From Verrucomicrobiaceae bacterium (GTDB lineage Bacteria; Verrucomicrobiota; Verrucomicrobiia; Verrucomicrobiales; Verrucomicrobiaceae): a stretch of DNA of 64,000 nucleotides. The translations under genes and the position numbers were made by a program. The stretch is taken from positions 248,001 to 312,000 of the forward strand of contig JADJPW010000003.1 in NCBI GenBank assembly GCA_016713035.1, in the 5' to 3' direction. How positions within the stretch are numbered: position 1 is the stretch's first letter; each line of letters begins with the position of its first letter. A model generated the notes under the pieces. It made no database searches and was not told the origin of the DNA. It saw only the letters and a program-made list of their open reading frames with translations. Positions 54,263 to 63,753 of this stretch are shown here, in pieces.

Positions 54263-55168
54263 ATGAACCGCTCATTAATCATCGGCTGCAACGGCCAGGA
54301 TGGCAGGCTGCTTCAAGCCCGTCTGGCCGAGGAGGGTAGTGAGGTCACGGCGTTGGGGCGCGGAGATCTATTGTTGGAGGATTCTGTCGCGGTCCGGCGG
54401 TTGGTTAAGCAAGGGTTTCAAGAAATCTATTATCTTGCGGCGCATCATCATTCTTCTGAGGAAATTGTGGATTCCGGCTATCTGAGCCTATACCTCAGCA
54501 GTGTGTCCGTGAACATGAACGGACTCATGCATTTTCTGGAGGCCATTCTCCACCACTCGCCCGCTACCCGTTTGTTCTACGCCGGATCATCGCTAGTCTT
54601 TGGCGCGGCTGGGCAGGATATGCAGGACGAGCAAACGCCGTTTGACCCGCGATGCATTTACGGGATCACCAAATCCACTGGGCTGCGTCTTTGTCGATAC
54701 TACCGTGACAATCACGGCGTTTTTGCTGCCGGCGGCATTCTTTTCAATCATGAGTCTTCGATCAGGAGTCAAAAGTTCGTCATCCCAAAAATCATCCATG
54801 CAGCCCTCGCGATAGCGTCCGGCACTCAAAAAACGCTGAAATTGGGAACCTTGTCATCGCGGGTTGACTGGGGCTATGCAGCCGATTACGTACGGGCAAT
54901 GATCGCCATTTTAAGACTGCCCGCCCCTGATGACTTTGTCATCGCCACCGGGGTGACTCACAGTGTTCAGGATGCCGTGGAAATCGTCTTTACTCACCTA
55001 GGGCTGGACTGGCGCAAGCATGTCGAGGAGGCGCCGCAGATATTGGTGAGGAAACGGACGGTTCTGTGTGGAAACGCCGCCAAACTGCGACGCGAGACGG
55101 GGTGGAGCCCTACGATTGGTTTCAAAGAAATGCTCATCCATCTGGTAGAGACCGCCCGCAATGCCTAA
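54263..55168 (+). CDS. GDP-mannose 4,6-dehydratase-like SDR
   Basis: The 301-residue extended SDR has the GMD-style cofactor motif GCNGQDGRLL, FYAGSSLVFG, YGITK (YxxxK) and GILFNHESSIRS, the last being typical of GMD. It is shorter than GMD (about 340-370 residues), so it may be a related epimerase or reductase. It overlaps the next gene by eight bases (start 55161). Together with the DPM1-type transferase this suggests mannose-derived sugars. Confidence 0.85.
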   Translation: MNRSLIIGCNGQDGRLLQARLAEEGSEVTALGRGDLLLEDSVAVRRLVKQGFQEIYYLAAHHHSSEEIVDSGYLSLYLSSVSVNMNGLMHFLEAILHHSPATRLFYAGSSLVFGAAGQDMQDEQTPFDPRCIYGITKSTGLRLCRYYRDNHGVFAAGGILFNHESSIRSQKFVIPKIIHAALAIASGTQKTLKLGTLSSRVDWGYAADYVRAMIAILRLPAPDDFVIATGVTHSVQDAVEIVFTHLGLDWRKHVEEAPQILVRKRTVLCGNAAKLRRETGWSPTIGFKEMLIHLVETARNA

Positions 55169-56579
55169 GATCCTGATTTTCGTCCCGACTTACAATGAGC
55201 GCGAAAATGCTCCGCTGATGGCGCAGCAGTTATCGGAGCTAAGGCTTGATGCGGATATTCTCTTTGTTGACGACAGTTCTCCAGACGGCACAGGAGAGAT
55301 GCTCGAATCCCTCAAACCGGAAATTCCGCGTCTAGTCGTCCATCACCGCAGTGGTAAGCTGGGGATAGGTAGCGCCCATGCCAAAGCGATCTCCTGGGCT
55401 TTTGCGCAGAGTTACGAGATACTCGTCACGATGGATTGTGACTTTACACACTCTCCATCGGACATTCCCGCCATGCTGGAGAAAGCACAAAGCTGTGATT
55501 TGGCCGTCGGATCACGCTGGGCGAGGAAAGACAGCCTACCAGGTTGGAACTTTTTTCGCCGGATCATGACTCGCTTGGGACATTTCCTGACAAAATCCGT
55601 TCTGGGTATCACGCAAGATGCCAGTGGCGCATTTCGGGCCTACCGACTCGACCGCCTGCCTCCCGAGGTCATCCAGCTAGCCAAGTCGAGGAACTATGCA
55701 TTCTTCTTTGAAAGTCTCTACATCATCAGCAGGAATGGCTTTGAGATCGGCGAGGTGCCAATCACATTGCCTGCGAGAACTTACGGGCACTCTAAAATGG
55801 CATTGGGTGATGCGTTTCGAAGCGCCTGTCACATCTTCAGTATTGCGCTCCAAAACATCCGCAGGCCGGAGCAGTTTCTGCTGCCCAGCCGTCATCTGCG
55901 CATTGATTCTGGTTTGCAGGACCCGCAGGATTGGGACTCCTATTGGAATCATTCCGGCGAGACTGGCAATCCTGTGTATGAAATCATCGCCGGGATATAC
56001 AGGCGGGCAGTGATCAAACGAAACCTCGAAAGCGCCGTGCACCGCCACTTCAAAGAGGGCTCCAGCTTGCTGCATGCCGGCTGTGGCAGTGGCCAGGTGG
56101 ATGTGGTACTTCAACGGGTAATGGAACTTACCGCAGTGGATATTTCCACGGGTGCGCTCGCTCTTTACGCACGCAACAATCACCACGCTGCGGCCATCCA
56201 ACATGGCACCATTTTTCAGCTTCCGTTTGCGGAAGCCACTTTTGACGGTGTTTACAATCTCGGCGTGATGGAGCACTTCACCTCGGAAGAGATTCAGGCT
56301 ATCCTGACCGAGTTTCACCGTGTGCTTAAACCGGGTGGCAAAGTGCTGCTCTTCTGGCCACACGCGAAAGCCACTAGCGTCCTGGTGCTTCGAATATGCC
56401 ATGTGTTCATGAAATCCGCACTCAAGAGTGACAAGCAGCTTCACCCGCCGGAGATTTCTCACATGCATTCCAGGCAACACGCGGAAGGTATCTTGTCCAA
56501 CGCCGGGTTCAAACTGGTTGATTACTCTTTTGGAATGCAGGATTTCTTCGTTCAGGCAATCGTTGTCGGCATGAAATAG
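55161..56579 (+). CDS. DPM1-type glycosyltransferase fused to methyltransferase
   Basis: The protein has 472 residues. Residues about 1-235 form a polyprenol-phosphate mannosyltransferase (FVPTYNERENAP, FVDDSSPDGTGE, DCDFTHSPSDIP, NYAFFFE, RTYGHSKM). Residues about 255-472 form a class I SAM methyltransferase (LLHAGCGSGQVDVVL, GVMEHFTSEE, LKPGGKVLLF). No C-terminal membrane domain is seen. The fusion could make a methylated polyprenyl-linked sugar or act in two neighbouring steps. The junction is an Arg/Pro-rich stretch near residue 240. Confidence 0.9.
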   Translation: MPKILIFVPTYNERENAPLMAQQLSELRLDADILFVDDSSPDGTGEMLESLKPEIPRLVVHHRSGKLGIGSAHAKAISWAFAQSYEILVTMDCDFTHSPSDIPAMLEKAQSCDLAVGSRWARKDSLPGWNFFRRIMTRLGHFLTKSVLGITQDASGAFRAYRLDRLPPEVIQLAKSRNYAFFFESLYIISRNGFEIGEVPITLPARTYGHSKMALGDAFRSACHIFSIALQNIRRPEQFLLPSRHLRIDSGLQDPQDWDSYWNHSGETGNPVYEIIAGIYRRAVIKRNLESAVHRHFKEGSSLLHAGCGSGQVDVVLQRVMELTAVDISTGALALYARNNHHAAAIQHGTIFQLPFAEATFDGVYNLGVMEHFTSEEIQAILTEFHRVLKPGGKVLLFWPHAKATSVLVLRICHVFMKSALKSDKQLHPPEISHMHSRQHAEGILSNAGFKLVDYSFGMQDFFVQAIVVGMK

Positions 56580-56643
56580 GCGCTGATGACACGCTGGGAA
56601 GCATACAAGTTTCCTCCCCTTTTTTAACATACCCTCCCCAATC

Positions 56644-59600
56644 ATGAATTTCGGAAACATCGCTTACGCCTTCAGCAAAAGAGTGCATTCGCTGCTGCTG
56701 GCCGGCATTCGGATTAGAAATTTTTTCTTAGGAAAATCCGATCCACGGAAACGCTTCCATGCGGAGTTCTTCACCGACAAATACATCCGAAAAAACTTTT
56801 TCCCGGACTTCACTTATCACGGCTGCATGGTCGAGGTGGGTTGTGCCACACCTGAGTTGCTGAGCATGAGCCAGCACTTTCGAGAGACTGGCTGGCGTTG
56901 CATAGGCGTGGAACCCAATCCCCAGTTCGTCAGTCTGCACAAGGCGCGGGGCAATGAGATTCTCGAGTATGCTGCCTCAGATTTCGAAGCGGACGATGTC
57001 GAATTCACCGTGGCGCAGTCGAATGCCGAGTATTCGGACACCGATCTCTCGGCGCACTCCTTTTCATCGCTCAAGATCAAACCTGAATTCATGGGTTACA
57101 AAAACGGCGTAGTGAAAAATTACGCTCTCACACCGATCAAAGTTCAGGTGAGAAAGCTCGATAACATACTAGCCCTGCATTGTGCGGAGGTGTCCCGTGT
57201 GGACATATTGAGCGTGGATGTGGAAGGATATGAACTGGAAGTCATGAAGGGCTTTTCGCCAGCCAAGTATGGCGTGAGACTCATCGTACTGGAAAACCTG
57301 TTCCACAGCCCCGAGTACACGCAGTACATGGAAAGCATCGGCTACAAGCTGCATTCCAAGATCATGTACAACTACATGTACGTGCCAGCGGAGAGCATAT
57401 CCGGTCCTGAGGAAAATGCCCCTGTTGGCGATGAAAGAAGCTCTGCTGTTGGCGGGACTTCCTCCTCCAGCCTAGGGAAGGCTGCTCCCCTAGGTGCAGC
57501 GGACGATCGGCGGACTGCTTCGGCATCACCATTTGCGGCGGAAGGCGGCCTGCATTGCATCATCTGGCTGTTGCTGGCGGGCTTGTTCTGCCACGGACTG
57601 TTGCTCACCAATGATGGAGTGACGTGGGACGGTTGGTATGTCCGTGCTTGGTTGCTCGAGAAGTACTGGCGGGAGATGTATGATTTCTTCGCCTCCGTCG
57701 GACTGCCTGCCTACGCTTGGCTGAACCATCTCTTTGCCTATGCGGGGGACATTACTGGTGCGTTTATGGTCGTCACCTTGGCCTGCTTGATGATTCAGCC
57801 TCCCTGTGTCTATGCGCTGGCCCGGCGCATGGGGGGAATGAACTCGGGCGAGGCGTTTTGCCTCGCGTTACTGTACGCCACCATGCCGTTGTTTACGGCA
57901 GCTCAGGAGTTGGTAATGCTTTATTTTGTCATCACTCATTCCTTTTTTTTGCTGGCCTGCTTGGTTGCTGCGTGGGCAACGGATGAGGCTGGTTGGAGGC
58001 GCTGGCCGTTACACGCATTTGCTGTCGCGGCCTTCATGGCGAGCTTCTTGAACGCCGCTTTGCTGGTGTTTTACGGCGGCTTTTTCGTCCTCCTCTTCGT
58101 CCAGTGGCGTCGTGGCAGGGCCGGTGAGATCGGGCGTGACGCCTTGCGATTTGTCTTGCGGTATGCCGTCTATTTCATCCTGCCTCCGCTAGCCTGGTGG
58201 CTGCGTCAAAAGCTGGCACCACAGCACGGCTGGTATGAGCACTACAACAACCCGCTGGAAAATTTCGCGACTATCCTGCCCTCGTTCATATCCTTCTTCA
58301 AAAAGTTGATACCTTTTCACATTAAGAACGTGACGATTTGGATATTTCTGAATCTGGGCTTTTGCATCCCTTTGGTTCTGCTTGTCCGATGGATAGCGCG
58401 GCGTGGAACAGACGCTTGGCGGATGACTTGCAGCCAGGTGAAAACGCGCCCTCTAATGCAATATGGCGCACTGCTGCTCTTCCTGGCCATCTTTCCGTTC
58501 GCTGCGACTGGGAAGGCCTTTGCCTCGCGGCCTGTGGGTGATCCTAGCCGGTATGCGATCCTTCTCGGCCTGCCTGTGTCCATATTGATCTTTGGCGCGC
58601 TGAGGCACGCCTTGTATCGCAAGCCGGAGACCGGTGCGCGCTGGTTAGGCCCCGTGTGTGCCGCAGTATCGATCATCCTGGGCATTCAGATTTCACGCGT
58701 TTATCTCAAAGAGCGCGCCGTTTGGATCATGAGCCGCTCCATCCTGCACAACGCGCTGCACAACGATGAGATCAAGAAAAGCTCCATCATAATGATGCCT
58801 GATTCGCCGCTCTCTGCCCAGATCGTGTATGGCACTTACGCCTTCGGGACTGCTTTTGGCTCACGCGACCGGTTGGTGACCTGGGTGATGCCGGCCAATA
58901 AAAAGGAGTTCACGCCCTCAGAAATCGCCTACTTGATTCAATGCACGACGTTGCTACCCAACAGTTTCAACAACATCAATCCGGCAGGCAAGCAGATTCA
59001 TCTAAAGGTCACGAGCCTGCGCGATTGCGCCGGGGACTGGTCGCTCGCAATGAATTATCTAAAGTGGAGATTGTTTGGCAGCGCACAGGACATGGATATG
59101 TTTCTCTCCAGTCTGACGCGGCTTGAAACGCGGCTGATGCGCCCGGCCACTACGATGAAAAATCTGCCGCTTGCGTCTCGTGAATCGACTTCGCCAGCGC
59201 CAGTCATGGCAGGAGCCGTCTTCACGAATTCCGTCGGCATGCGCATGATGCCGGTGCCCGGCCTCGGCTGGGCGGCGCGGACGGAAACGAGGCAAGCTGA
59301 GTTTGAGCAGCTCATGGGGGCAAATCCCAGTTTTTTCAAAGCCCCCTCGTTGCCCGTTGAACGCGTCACCTGGGATGACGCGGTGAAGTTCTGCCGCCTT
59401 CTATCGGAAGCGGAAGCACGAGCGGGCAGACTGCCGGACGGAATGACCTACCGTCTGCCCACTTTGGCCGAGTTCGAAAAGCTGTCCGCAGGCACGGATG
59501 CCTCTCAGGCCGTTCTAGCCGACAAAACGATCTACTGGCAGCCGGAGGCCGCTGGTTCTCGTGCTCCGAATGCCCTGGGACTCTGCGATCTAATCGGGAA

Positions 59601-59832
59601 TGTCTGGGAATGGACTGATGATTGGGGAGACAAAAGGAAACTGTTCAAGATGGCGGCGGGGGGGGGCTTTGAAAACAACTCCGCCGAACTGGAGCCACAT
59701 CACAAACCTTCTGTCGAACAATATGCCCCCGGGGGCTTTGTGGAGCGCCTTCGGGGACCCATTCGCATAGATTATCCAGATCAGGCAGCCTGGAACCGAG
59801 GTTTCCGGTGTGTGCTGGGCCGGACCCTGTAA
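56644..59832 (+). CDS. Triple fusion: FkbM methyltransferase, membrane domain, FGE-fold domain
   Basis: The protein has 1,062 residues. Residues about 55-250 are a FkbM methyltransferase (MVEVGCATPE, GVEPNPQFVSLH, ILSVDVEGYELEVMKGF). A Ser/Gly/Ala-rich linker follows at about 255-300. Residues about 305-720 hold roughly ten membrane helices like a GT39/PMT-type or polymerase-like domain. The last 200 residues have the formylglycine-generating enzyme/SUMF1 fold (FTNSVGMRMMPVPG, LPVERVTWDDAVKFCRLLS, YRLPTLAEFEKL, GNVWEWTDDW, GFRCVLG). The usual RGGSW segment is replaced by AAGGGFENNS, so true FGE activity is doubtful. A frameshift is not indicated. Confidence 0.85.
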   Translation: MNFGNIAYAFSKRVHSLLLAGIRIRNFFLGKSDPRKRFHAEFFTDKYIRKNFFPDFTYHGCMVEVGCATPELLSMSQHFRETGWRCIGVEPNPQFVSLHKARGNEILEYAASDFEADDVEFTVAQSNAEYSDTDLSAHSFSSLKIKPEFMGYKNGVVKNYALTPIKVQVRKLDNILALHCAEVSRVDILSVDVEGYELEVMKGFSPAKYGVRLIVLENLFHSPEYTQYMESIGYKLHSKIMYNYMYVPAESISGPEENAPVGDERSSAVGGTSSSSLGKAAPLGAADDRRTASASPFAAEGGLHCIIWLLLAGLFCHGLLLTNDGVTWDGWYVRAWLLEKYWREMYDFFASVGLPAYAWLNHLFAYAGDITGAFMVVTLACLMIQPPCVYALARRMGGMNSGEAFCLALLYATMPLFTAAQELVMLYFVITHSFFLLACLVAAWATDEAGWRRWPLHAFAVAAFMASFLNAALLVFYGGFFVLLFVQWRRGRAGEIGRDALRFVLRYAVYFILPPLAWWLRQKLAPQHGWYEHYNNPLENFATILPSFISFFKKLIPFHIKNVTIWIFLNLGFCIPLVLLVRWIARRGTDAWRMTCSQVKTRPLMQYGALLLFLAIFPFAATGKAFASRPVGDPSRYAILLGLPVSILIFGALRHALYRKPETGARWLGPVCAAVSIILGIQISRVYLKERAVWIMSRSILHNALHNDEIKKSSIIMMPDSPLSAQIVYGTYAFGTAFGSRDRLVTWVMPANKKEFTPSEIAYLIQCTTLLPNSFNNINPAGKQIHLKVTSLRDCAGDWSLAMNYLKWRLFGSAQDMDMFLSSLTRLETRLMRPATTMKNLPLASRESTSPAPVMAGAVFTNSVGMRMMPVPGLGWAARTETRQAEFEQLMGANPSFFKAPSLPVERVTWDDAVKFCRLLSEAEARAGRLPDGMTYRLPTLAEFEKLSAGTDASQAVLADKTIYWQPEAAGSRAPNALGLCDLIGNVWEWTDDWGDKRKLFKMAAGGGFENNSAELEPHHKPSVEQYAPGGFVERLRGPIRIDYPDQAAWNRGFRCVLGRTL

Positions 59833-59867
59833 ATCAACATTGCTCTCTAAGCCCATTGGCTCTTCCC

Positions 59868-61112
59868 ATGAACATCCGAAAAAGAACCGTCTGCAGACTC
59901 TGTGACTCACCCGCTGTCGAACTTGTCTGCCCGCTCAAGCCCACACCCATTGCCGAAAAGTACCGCGCCACACTTGAGGATGCCCAGCAGATTCCATCTG
60001 TGTCCCTCGACATGTACCGCTGCACATCCTGCGGTCATGTGCAGCTCCTGGACCTAGTGGATTCCAGCTTCCTTTTCGATGCGGACTACACCTACCGCTC
60101 TGGCCAGACAAGGGGCATCATCGAGCACTTCCAGAAGTATGCAGGAGACGCTTGGAACCGTCTTGGATTAAAGGCTGGGGATCTCGTCGCCGAGGTCGGT
60201 AGCAACGACGGAACACTGCTTTCCGAATTCAAAGCACGCGGCGCACGTGTCATCGGCGTCGATCCGGCCTGCACGATCGCCCAGGAAGCGATCTCACGGG
60301 GCGTCGAGACGATCACCGGCTTCTTCACTCCTGAGGTGGCGGTGCAGATCAAGGCCAAGCATGGTAACGCCAAGCTCGTGGTGGCCAACAATGTCTTCGC
60401 ACATGCCGACGACCTGCAAAGCATCGCCTATGGTATCTCGCAGCTCCTTGCCGAGGACGGCGTGTTCATGTTTGAGGTCAGCTATGTGAAAGATGTGCTC
60501 GATCACTGCCTGCTGGGGACGATTTTCCACGAGCACTTCTCGTACCATGCCGTCAAGCCTATGCAGACCTTCCTGCGCCGATATGGCATGGAGCTTTTCC
60601 ACGTCGAGCGAAACACCATTCAGGGCGGTTCCATCGTCATGAGCGCTCGTGCAGCCACCGCGCCGCATACCACGGATGCCTCGCTCACCGAGATCCTGGC
60701 GATGGAGGAAAGCACCGGGCTGAACAGCCGCTCCGCGCTGGAAGGCTTTGCTGAAAAACTGCGCAAGCTGGAGGAGCAGACCATTGAATTCGTCCGCCGT
60801 GTAAAGAAGGAGGGCAAAACCATCGCCGGTTTCGGTGCCGCTCGCAGTGGTACCACCTTGATCGCCCAGCTTGAGATTGGTGATGTGATCGACTGCATCT
60901 TTGACGACCATCCGGACAAAGCGGGCAAGTACAGCGCTGGCTTTGGCATCCCGGTTTACAAGACCTCGGAGATCGCCACCCGGAAGCCTGATTTCATCAT
61001 CATTCTTGCCTGGGTTTTCGCGAAGAAGATCATGGCCTCCAATCCGGCCTACACGGAAGGAGGCGGCCAATGGGTCACCTGCGTTCCTGAGCTGCAAATC
61101 AATCCCGTATGA
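59868..61112 (+). CDS. Sugar C-methyltransferase, intact SAM site
   Basis: The 414-residue protein starts at ATG 59868 (MNIRKRTVCRLC). It has an N-terminal zinc domain (CRLCDS and CTSCGH), a SAM motif (VAEVGSNDGTLL) and a C-terminal Rossmann-like domain (IAGFGAARSGTTLI). The IFHEHFSYH segment matches the TylC3-like active site. It is a relative of the gene at 38414. Its stop overlaps the following gene's start by ATGA (61109-61112), which pairs it with a degenerate homologue. Confidence 0.9.
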   Translation: MNIRKRTVCRLCDSPAVELVCPLKPTPIAEKYRATLEDAQQIPSVSLDMYRCTSCGHVQLLDLVDSSFLFDADYTYRSGQTRGIIEHFQKYAGDAWNRLGLKAGDLVAEVGSNDGTLLSEFKARGARVIGVDPACTIAQEAISRGVETITGFFTPEVAVQIKAKHGNAKLVVANNVFAHADDLQSIAYGISQLLAEDGVFMFEVSYVKDVLDHCLLGTIFHEHFSYHAVKPMQTFLRRYGMELFHVERNTIQGGSIVMSARAATAPHTTDASLTEILAMEESTGLNSRSALEGFAEKLRKLEEQTIEFVRRVKKEGKTIAGFGAARSGTTLIAQLEIGDVIDCIFDDHPDKAGKYSAGFGIPVYKTSEIATRKPDFIIILAWVFAKKIMASNPAYTEGGGQWVTCVPELQINPV

Positions 61113-62302
61113 GTTCGCCAGCCTGCCGAGTTCCGCACTGTGGAGGAGCGCTCCAGACCCTTTTGGAGACCGGAGAGCATCCAGTCTCCAATGGTTACAT
61201 ACGCGAGGGTGGAAACGCCTTGCGCAAGCCTCTGACGCTCGCCCGTTGCCCGGCCTGCGGGCTGCTCCAGCTTCCAGACACGTTTTCGGAGGCTGAACTG
61301 GCCGCTGCCGTGCCCACTTGGGTGCGTTACAACGAGCCCGAAGCGCATCTCGATGAGGTGGCGACTCTCCTCGCGGACTTGATGCAGGGTGACACTAGCC
61401 GTTCGATTGCTGGACTGACGTACATTGATCAATCACTTCAGGACCGGCTGAAAAAAGCTGGCTGGGAGTCTCAAAGTGGGCTTGATGTTTTCAATGGCGC
61501 GGATGTGGCTGAACGATGCAGCATCGAGCAAATGCTCGCCGGTGTGCAAAGTGGTCACTGGGGCAAGGAAGGGCAAAAAGTGGATCTTTTGCTCGCCCGG
61601 CATGTTTTTGATCACACACGTGATACGGCGGCCTTTTTGCAATTCATTCGTTCCAGCCTCTCCAGCCGCGGTTTGGTCGTTTTTGAGGTTCCGAGTTCGA
61701 TTGCCGACATTGAGGCATGCAATCCTCTAATGCTTTGGGAGAGCCACGCCAATTACTTCACCCCAGCTACCTTCCTGCGCACCTTGGAGGCCGGTGGACT
61801 CAAGATTGAGTTGCATCGTCAATTCACCCCGGGCGGCCCGCCTATTCTCGTGGTGGTCTGCTCCGTAGGTCAGGCAGATGTTTCCATTGCTGGAAAGGCG
61901 GAAGACGTCAGTGAAGCCGCTTTGAAGGCCTATGTGGCCCATTTTGCGCCGAATCGCGAAGCACTTCGCGTGAAGTTGGCTGCTTTGAGAGCGAAGCATC
62001 CGGTGATTGCCATGCTCGGGGCGGGGCACATCGGGAATCTTTTCCTGAATTTGCATGATCTGGGGCGCTTCCTCGATTGCGCTGCCGATGACGATGGCCG
62101 GAAAAGCGGCCTCTTGCTCCCGGGAAGCCAGCTTCCCATTCGTAGCGGAGCTACATTGGCGGGAGTGGAAGGCCTGCTCCTACTCATGGCGGTCAATCCT
62201 GCTGTCGAGGAGCGGGCGATCGAACGCTGGCGGCAGCAAAATCCATCCGCTGTGTTTAGTTCCATATTCCCTCAAAGCTCGCGCAGCGTGCTTAAACTTT
62301 GA
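61109..62302 (+). CDS. C-methyltransferase homologue lacking the SAM glycine motif
   Basis: The 397-residue protein keeps the zinc domain (CRVPHCGG and CPACGL) and the C-terminal Rossmann-like region (IAMLGAGHIGNLF), but the SAM glycine loop (normally VxEIGSNDG) is missing. The segment there reads SIAGLTYIDQSLQDRLKKAG. It also retains LLARHVFDHTRD and LWESHANYFTP, which align with the catalytic part of its partner. It may have a non-catalytic role and form a heterodimer with the product of the preceding gene, to which it is coupled by ATGA. Confidence 0.85.
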   Translation: MSSPACRVPHCGGALQTLLETGEHPVSNGYIREGGNALRKPLTLARCPACGLLQLPDTFSEAELAAAVPTWVRYNEPEAHLDEVATLLADLMQGDTSRSIAGLTYIDQSLQDRLKKAGWESQSGLDVFNGADVAERCSIEQMLAGVQSGHWGKEGQKVDLLLARHVFDHTRDTAAFLQFIRSSLSSRGLVVFEVPSSIADIEACNPLMLWESHANYFTPATFLRTLEAGGLKIELHRQFTPGGPPILVVVCSVGQADVSIAGKAEDVSEAALKAYVAHFAPNREALRVKLAALRAKHPVIAMLGAGHIGNLFLNLHDLGRFLDCAADDDGRKSGLLLPGSQLPIRSGATLAGVEGLLLLMAVNPAVEERAIERWRQQNPSAVFSSIFPQSSRSVLKL

Positions 62303-62315
62303 CCCACCTTTTTTC

Positions 62316-62861
62316 ATGAGCCAGCTCCTCAACAAAAGCCCGCACTCCTATCAATCATCCCTCCCGTTTGGCAGCTTGGACCGCACCGGGATGCAAGTGG
62401 TGGCCGATGACGCCGTGGGTGCGGCGAAGCTTCGTTCGCGGGTTCTTTGCCATCAAGGGCTGCAAGACTGCCCGCAGGAGATGATCATCTGCCTGGAGCC
62501 GCAGACTTACATCCGCCCTCACCGTCACTTTGGCCGTGCCGAATCGGGTCTGGGCCTGAGCGGAGCAGCGGATGCCGTGTTCTTCGATGAACAAGGCACC
62601 ATCACCGATGTTTGGCCCATGGGCACCTACGAGTCCGGGCTACGCTTTTTCTACCGCATCCGAGAGCCCGTGTTTCATTGCCTCGTGGTTCGCGGCGGGC
62701 CGTTTGTGTTTCATGAAGTGTCCACCGGGCCTTTCTCACGGGAGCGCACCGAGTTCGCTCCCTGGACGCCACCGGAGGATGATGCAGCAGCCGTTACGGC
62801 TTATCTCGATGACCTAGCTCGTCGGATCGACGAGTTTTATGGTTCCAGGAAGCATGGATGA
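62316..62861 (+). CDS. WbuC-family cupin metalloprotein
   Basis: The 181-residue protein starts at ATG 62316 (MSQLLNKSPHSY). The cupin metal site is visible in IRPHRHFGR, followed by DAVFFDEQG and VFHCLVVRGGPFVFHEVSTGPF. WbuC-like proteins are common in O-antigen loci, but their reaction is not well established. The frame upstream to 62055 overlaps the methyltransferase gene and is rejected. The last eight bases overlap the next gene. Confidence 0.88.
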   Translation: MSQLLNKSPHSYQSSLPFGSLDRTGMQVVADDAVGAAKLRSRVLCHQGLQDCPQEMIICLEPQTYIRPHRHFGRAESGLGLSGAADAVFFDEQGTITDVWPMGTYESGLRFFYRIREPVFHCLVVRGGPFVFHEVSTGPFSRERTEFAPWTPPEDDAAAVTAYLDDLARRIDEFYGSRKHG

Positions 62862-63753
62862 CCTTCCTCGCAGTTCAAAACGGATCGCTGTCCTCGGAGT
62901 GGACAGCTTCATTGGTTCGCACGTTTTTCATGCCCTGACATCGGCTGGCTATGATTGCATAGGCACGACGCGCCGTGCTGAGAAGGCAGAAGGAAAAGTC
63001 CTCCACCTCGATTTGATGGATGAAGCCTCCTGGGCCGGTTTGCGAGCGGCAAAGGCGGACGCAGCGATCGCGTTTTTTGCCATCAGCAAGCTCGATCAAT
63101 GCGAGGCAGATCCCGCGAGCCATGAGATCAATGCCAGCCGCATTCCCGCATTGCTCGCCAGCTTGTCCGAAGACGGCTGCCGGCCAGTTTTCCTTTCCAC
63201 GAATTCCATTTTCGGCGGCGAGCGTCCTCTTTGTAACGAGGATGAGCCAGTGGCTCCACTCATCGCCTATTCTCGCCAAAAGCATAAGGCGGAGCAGCGC
63301 ATTCAAGAGCTTCTGGGTGCCTCGTCCCACGCGATCGTGCGGATCACCCGCACCATCTGTGCCGAGTTGCCGCCGTTCGATGGCTGGCTGCGGAGCTTGT
63401 GTGAAGGGGCTACCATCGAGGCGTTTGATGACTTCATTTTTGCCCCGATGACGCTGCCTTTCGTCACAGCGGGGCTGCTGAAAATCGCCCTGAGCGCTGA
63501 AGACGGTCTTTTTCATCTCTCGGGCACGGACGTGAGCTACTACGATTTGGCCTGCGAGATCGCCCGCCAGCTCGGCCAGCCGGCGGAGACGGTGATTCGC
63601 ACCAATTCCGTCACTAAAGGAGTTTTCTTGCGCTTCCGCCCGAGCTACAGCGCGTTGGGCATGCGCCGCACCACGGCGCTGATGGGCCTCGAACCGCTGA
63701 GTACAGCCGCCGTGGCCTCGCATCTTATCCTTTCCTCCTCATCCATCCCATGA
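62854..63753 (+). CDS. RmlD-like sugar-nucleotide reductase (SDR)
   Basis: The 299-residue protein starts at ATG 62854 (MDDLPRSSKRIAVLG). It shows AVLGVDSFIGSHVF for NADPH binding, FLSTNSIFGG and YSRQK (YxxxK), and the RmlD-like region DGLFHLSG. It probably reduces a 4-keto sugar nucleotide to the final deoxy sugar. Its stop overlaps the next start (ATGA at 63750-63753). It lies within a run of overlapping genes that continues past the window. Confidence 0.88.
   Translation: MDDLPRSSKRIAVLGVDSFIGSHVFHALTSAGYDCIGTTRRAEKAEGKVLHLDLMDEASWAGLRAAKADAAIAFFAISKLDQCEADPASHEINASRIPALLASLSEDGCRPVFLSTNSIFGGERPLCNEDEPVAPLIAYSRQKHKAEQRIQELLGASSHAIVRITRTICAELPPFDGWLRSLCEGATIEAFDDFIFAPMTLPFVTAGLLKIALSAEDGLFHLSGTDVSYYDLACEIARQLGQPAETVIRTNSVTKGVFLRFRPSYSALGMRRTTALMGLEPLSTAAVASHLILSSSSIP

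Noticed and set aside
54042..54263. 73-residue ORF between the methyltransferase and the GMD-like gene
   Set aside because: It begins inside the methyltransferase gene, has no recognisable motif, and the 198-bp gap (54065-54262) shows no other signal.
59657..59665. G run in the triple-fusion gene as a possible frameshift site
   Set aside because: The frame continues through it into recognisable FGE-fold sequence, so there is no evidence of a shift.
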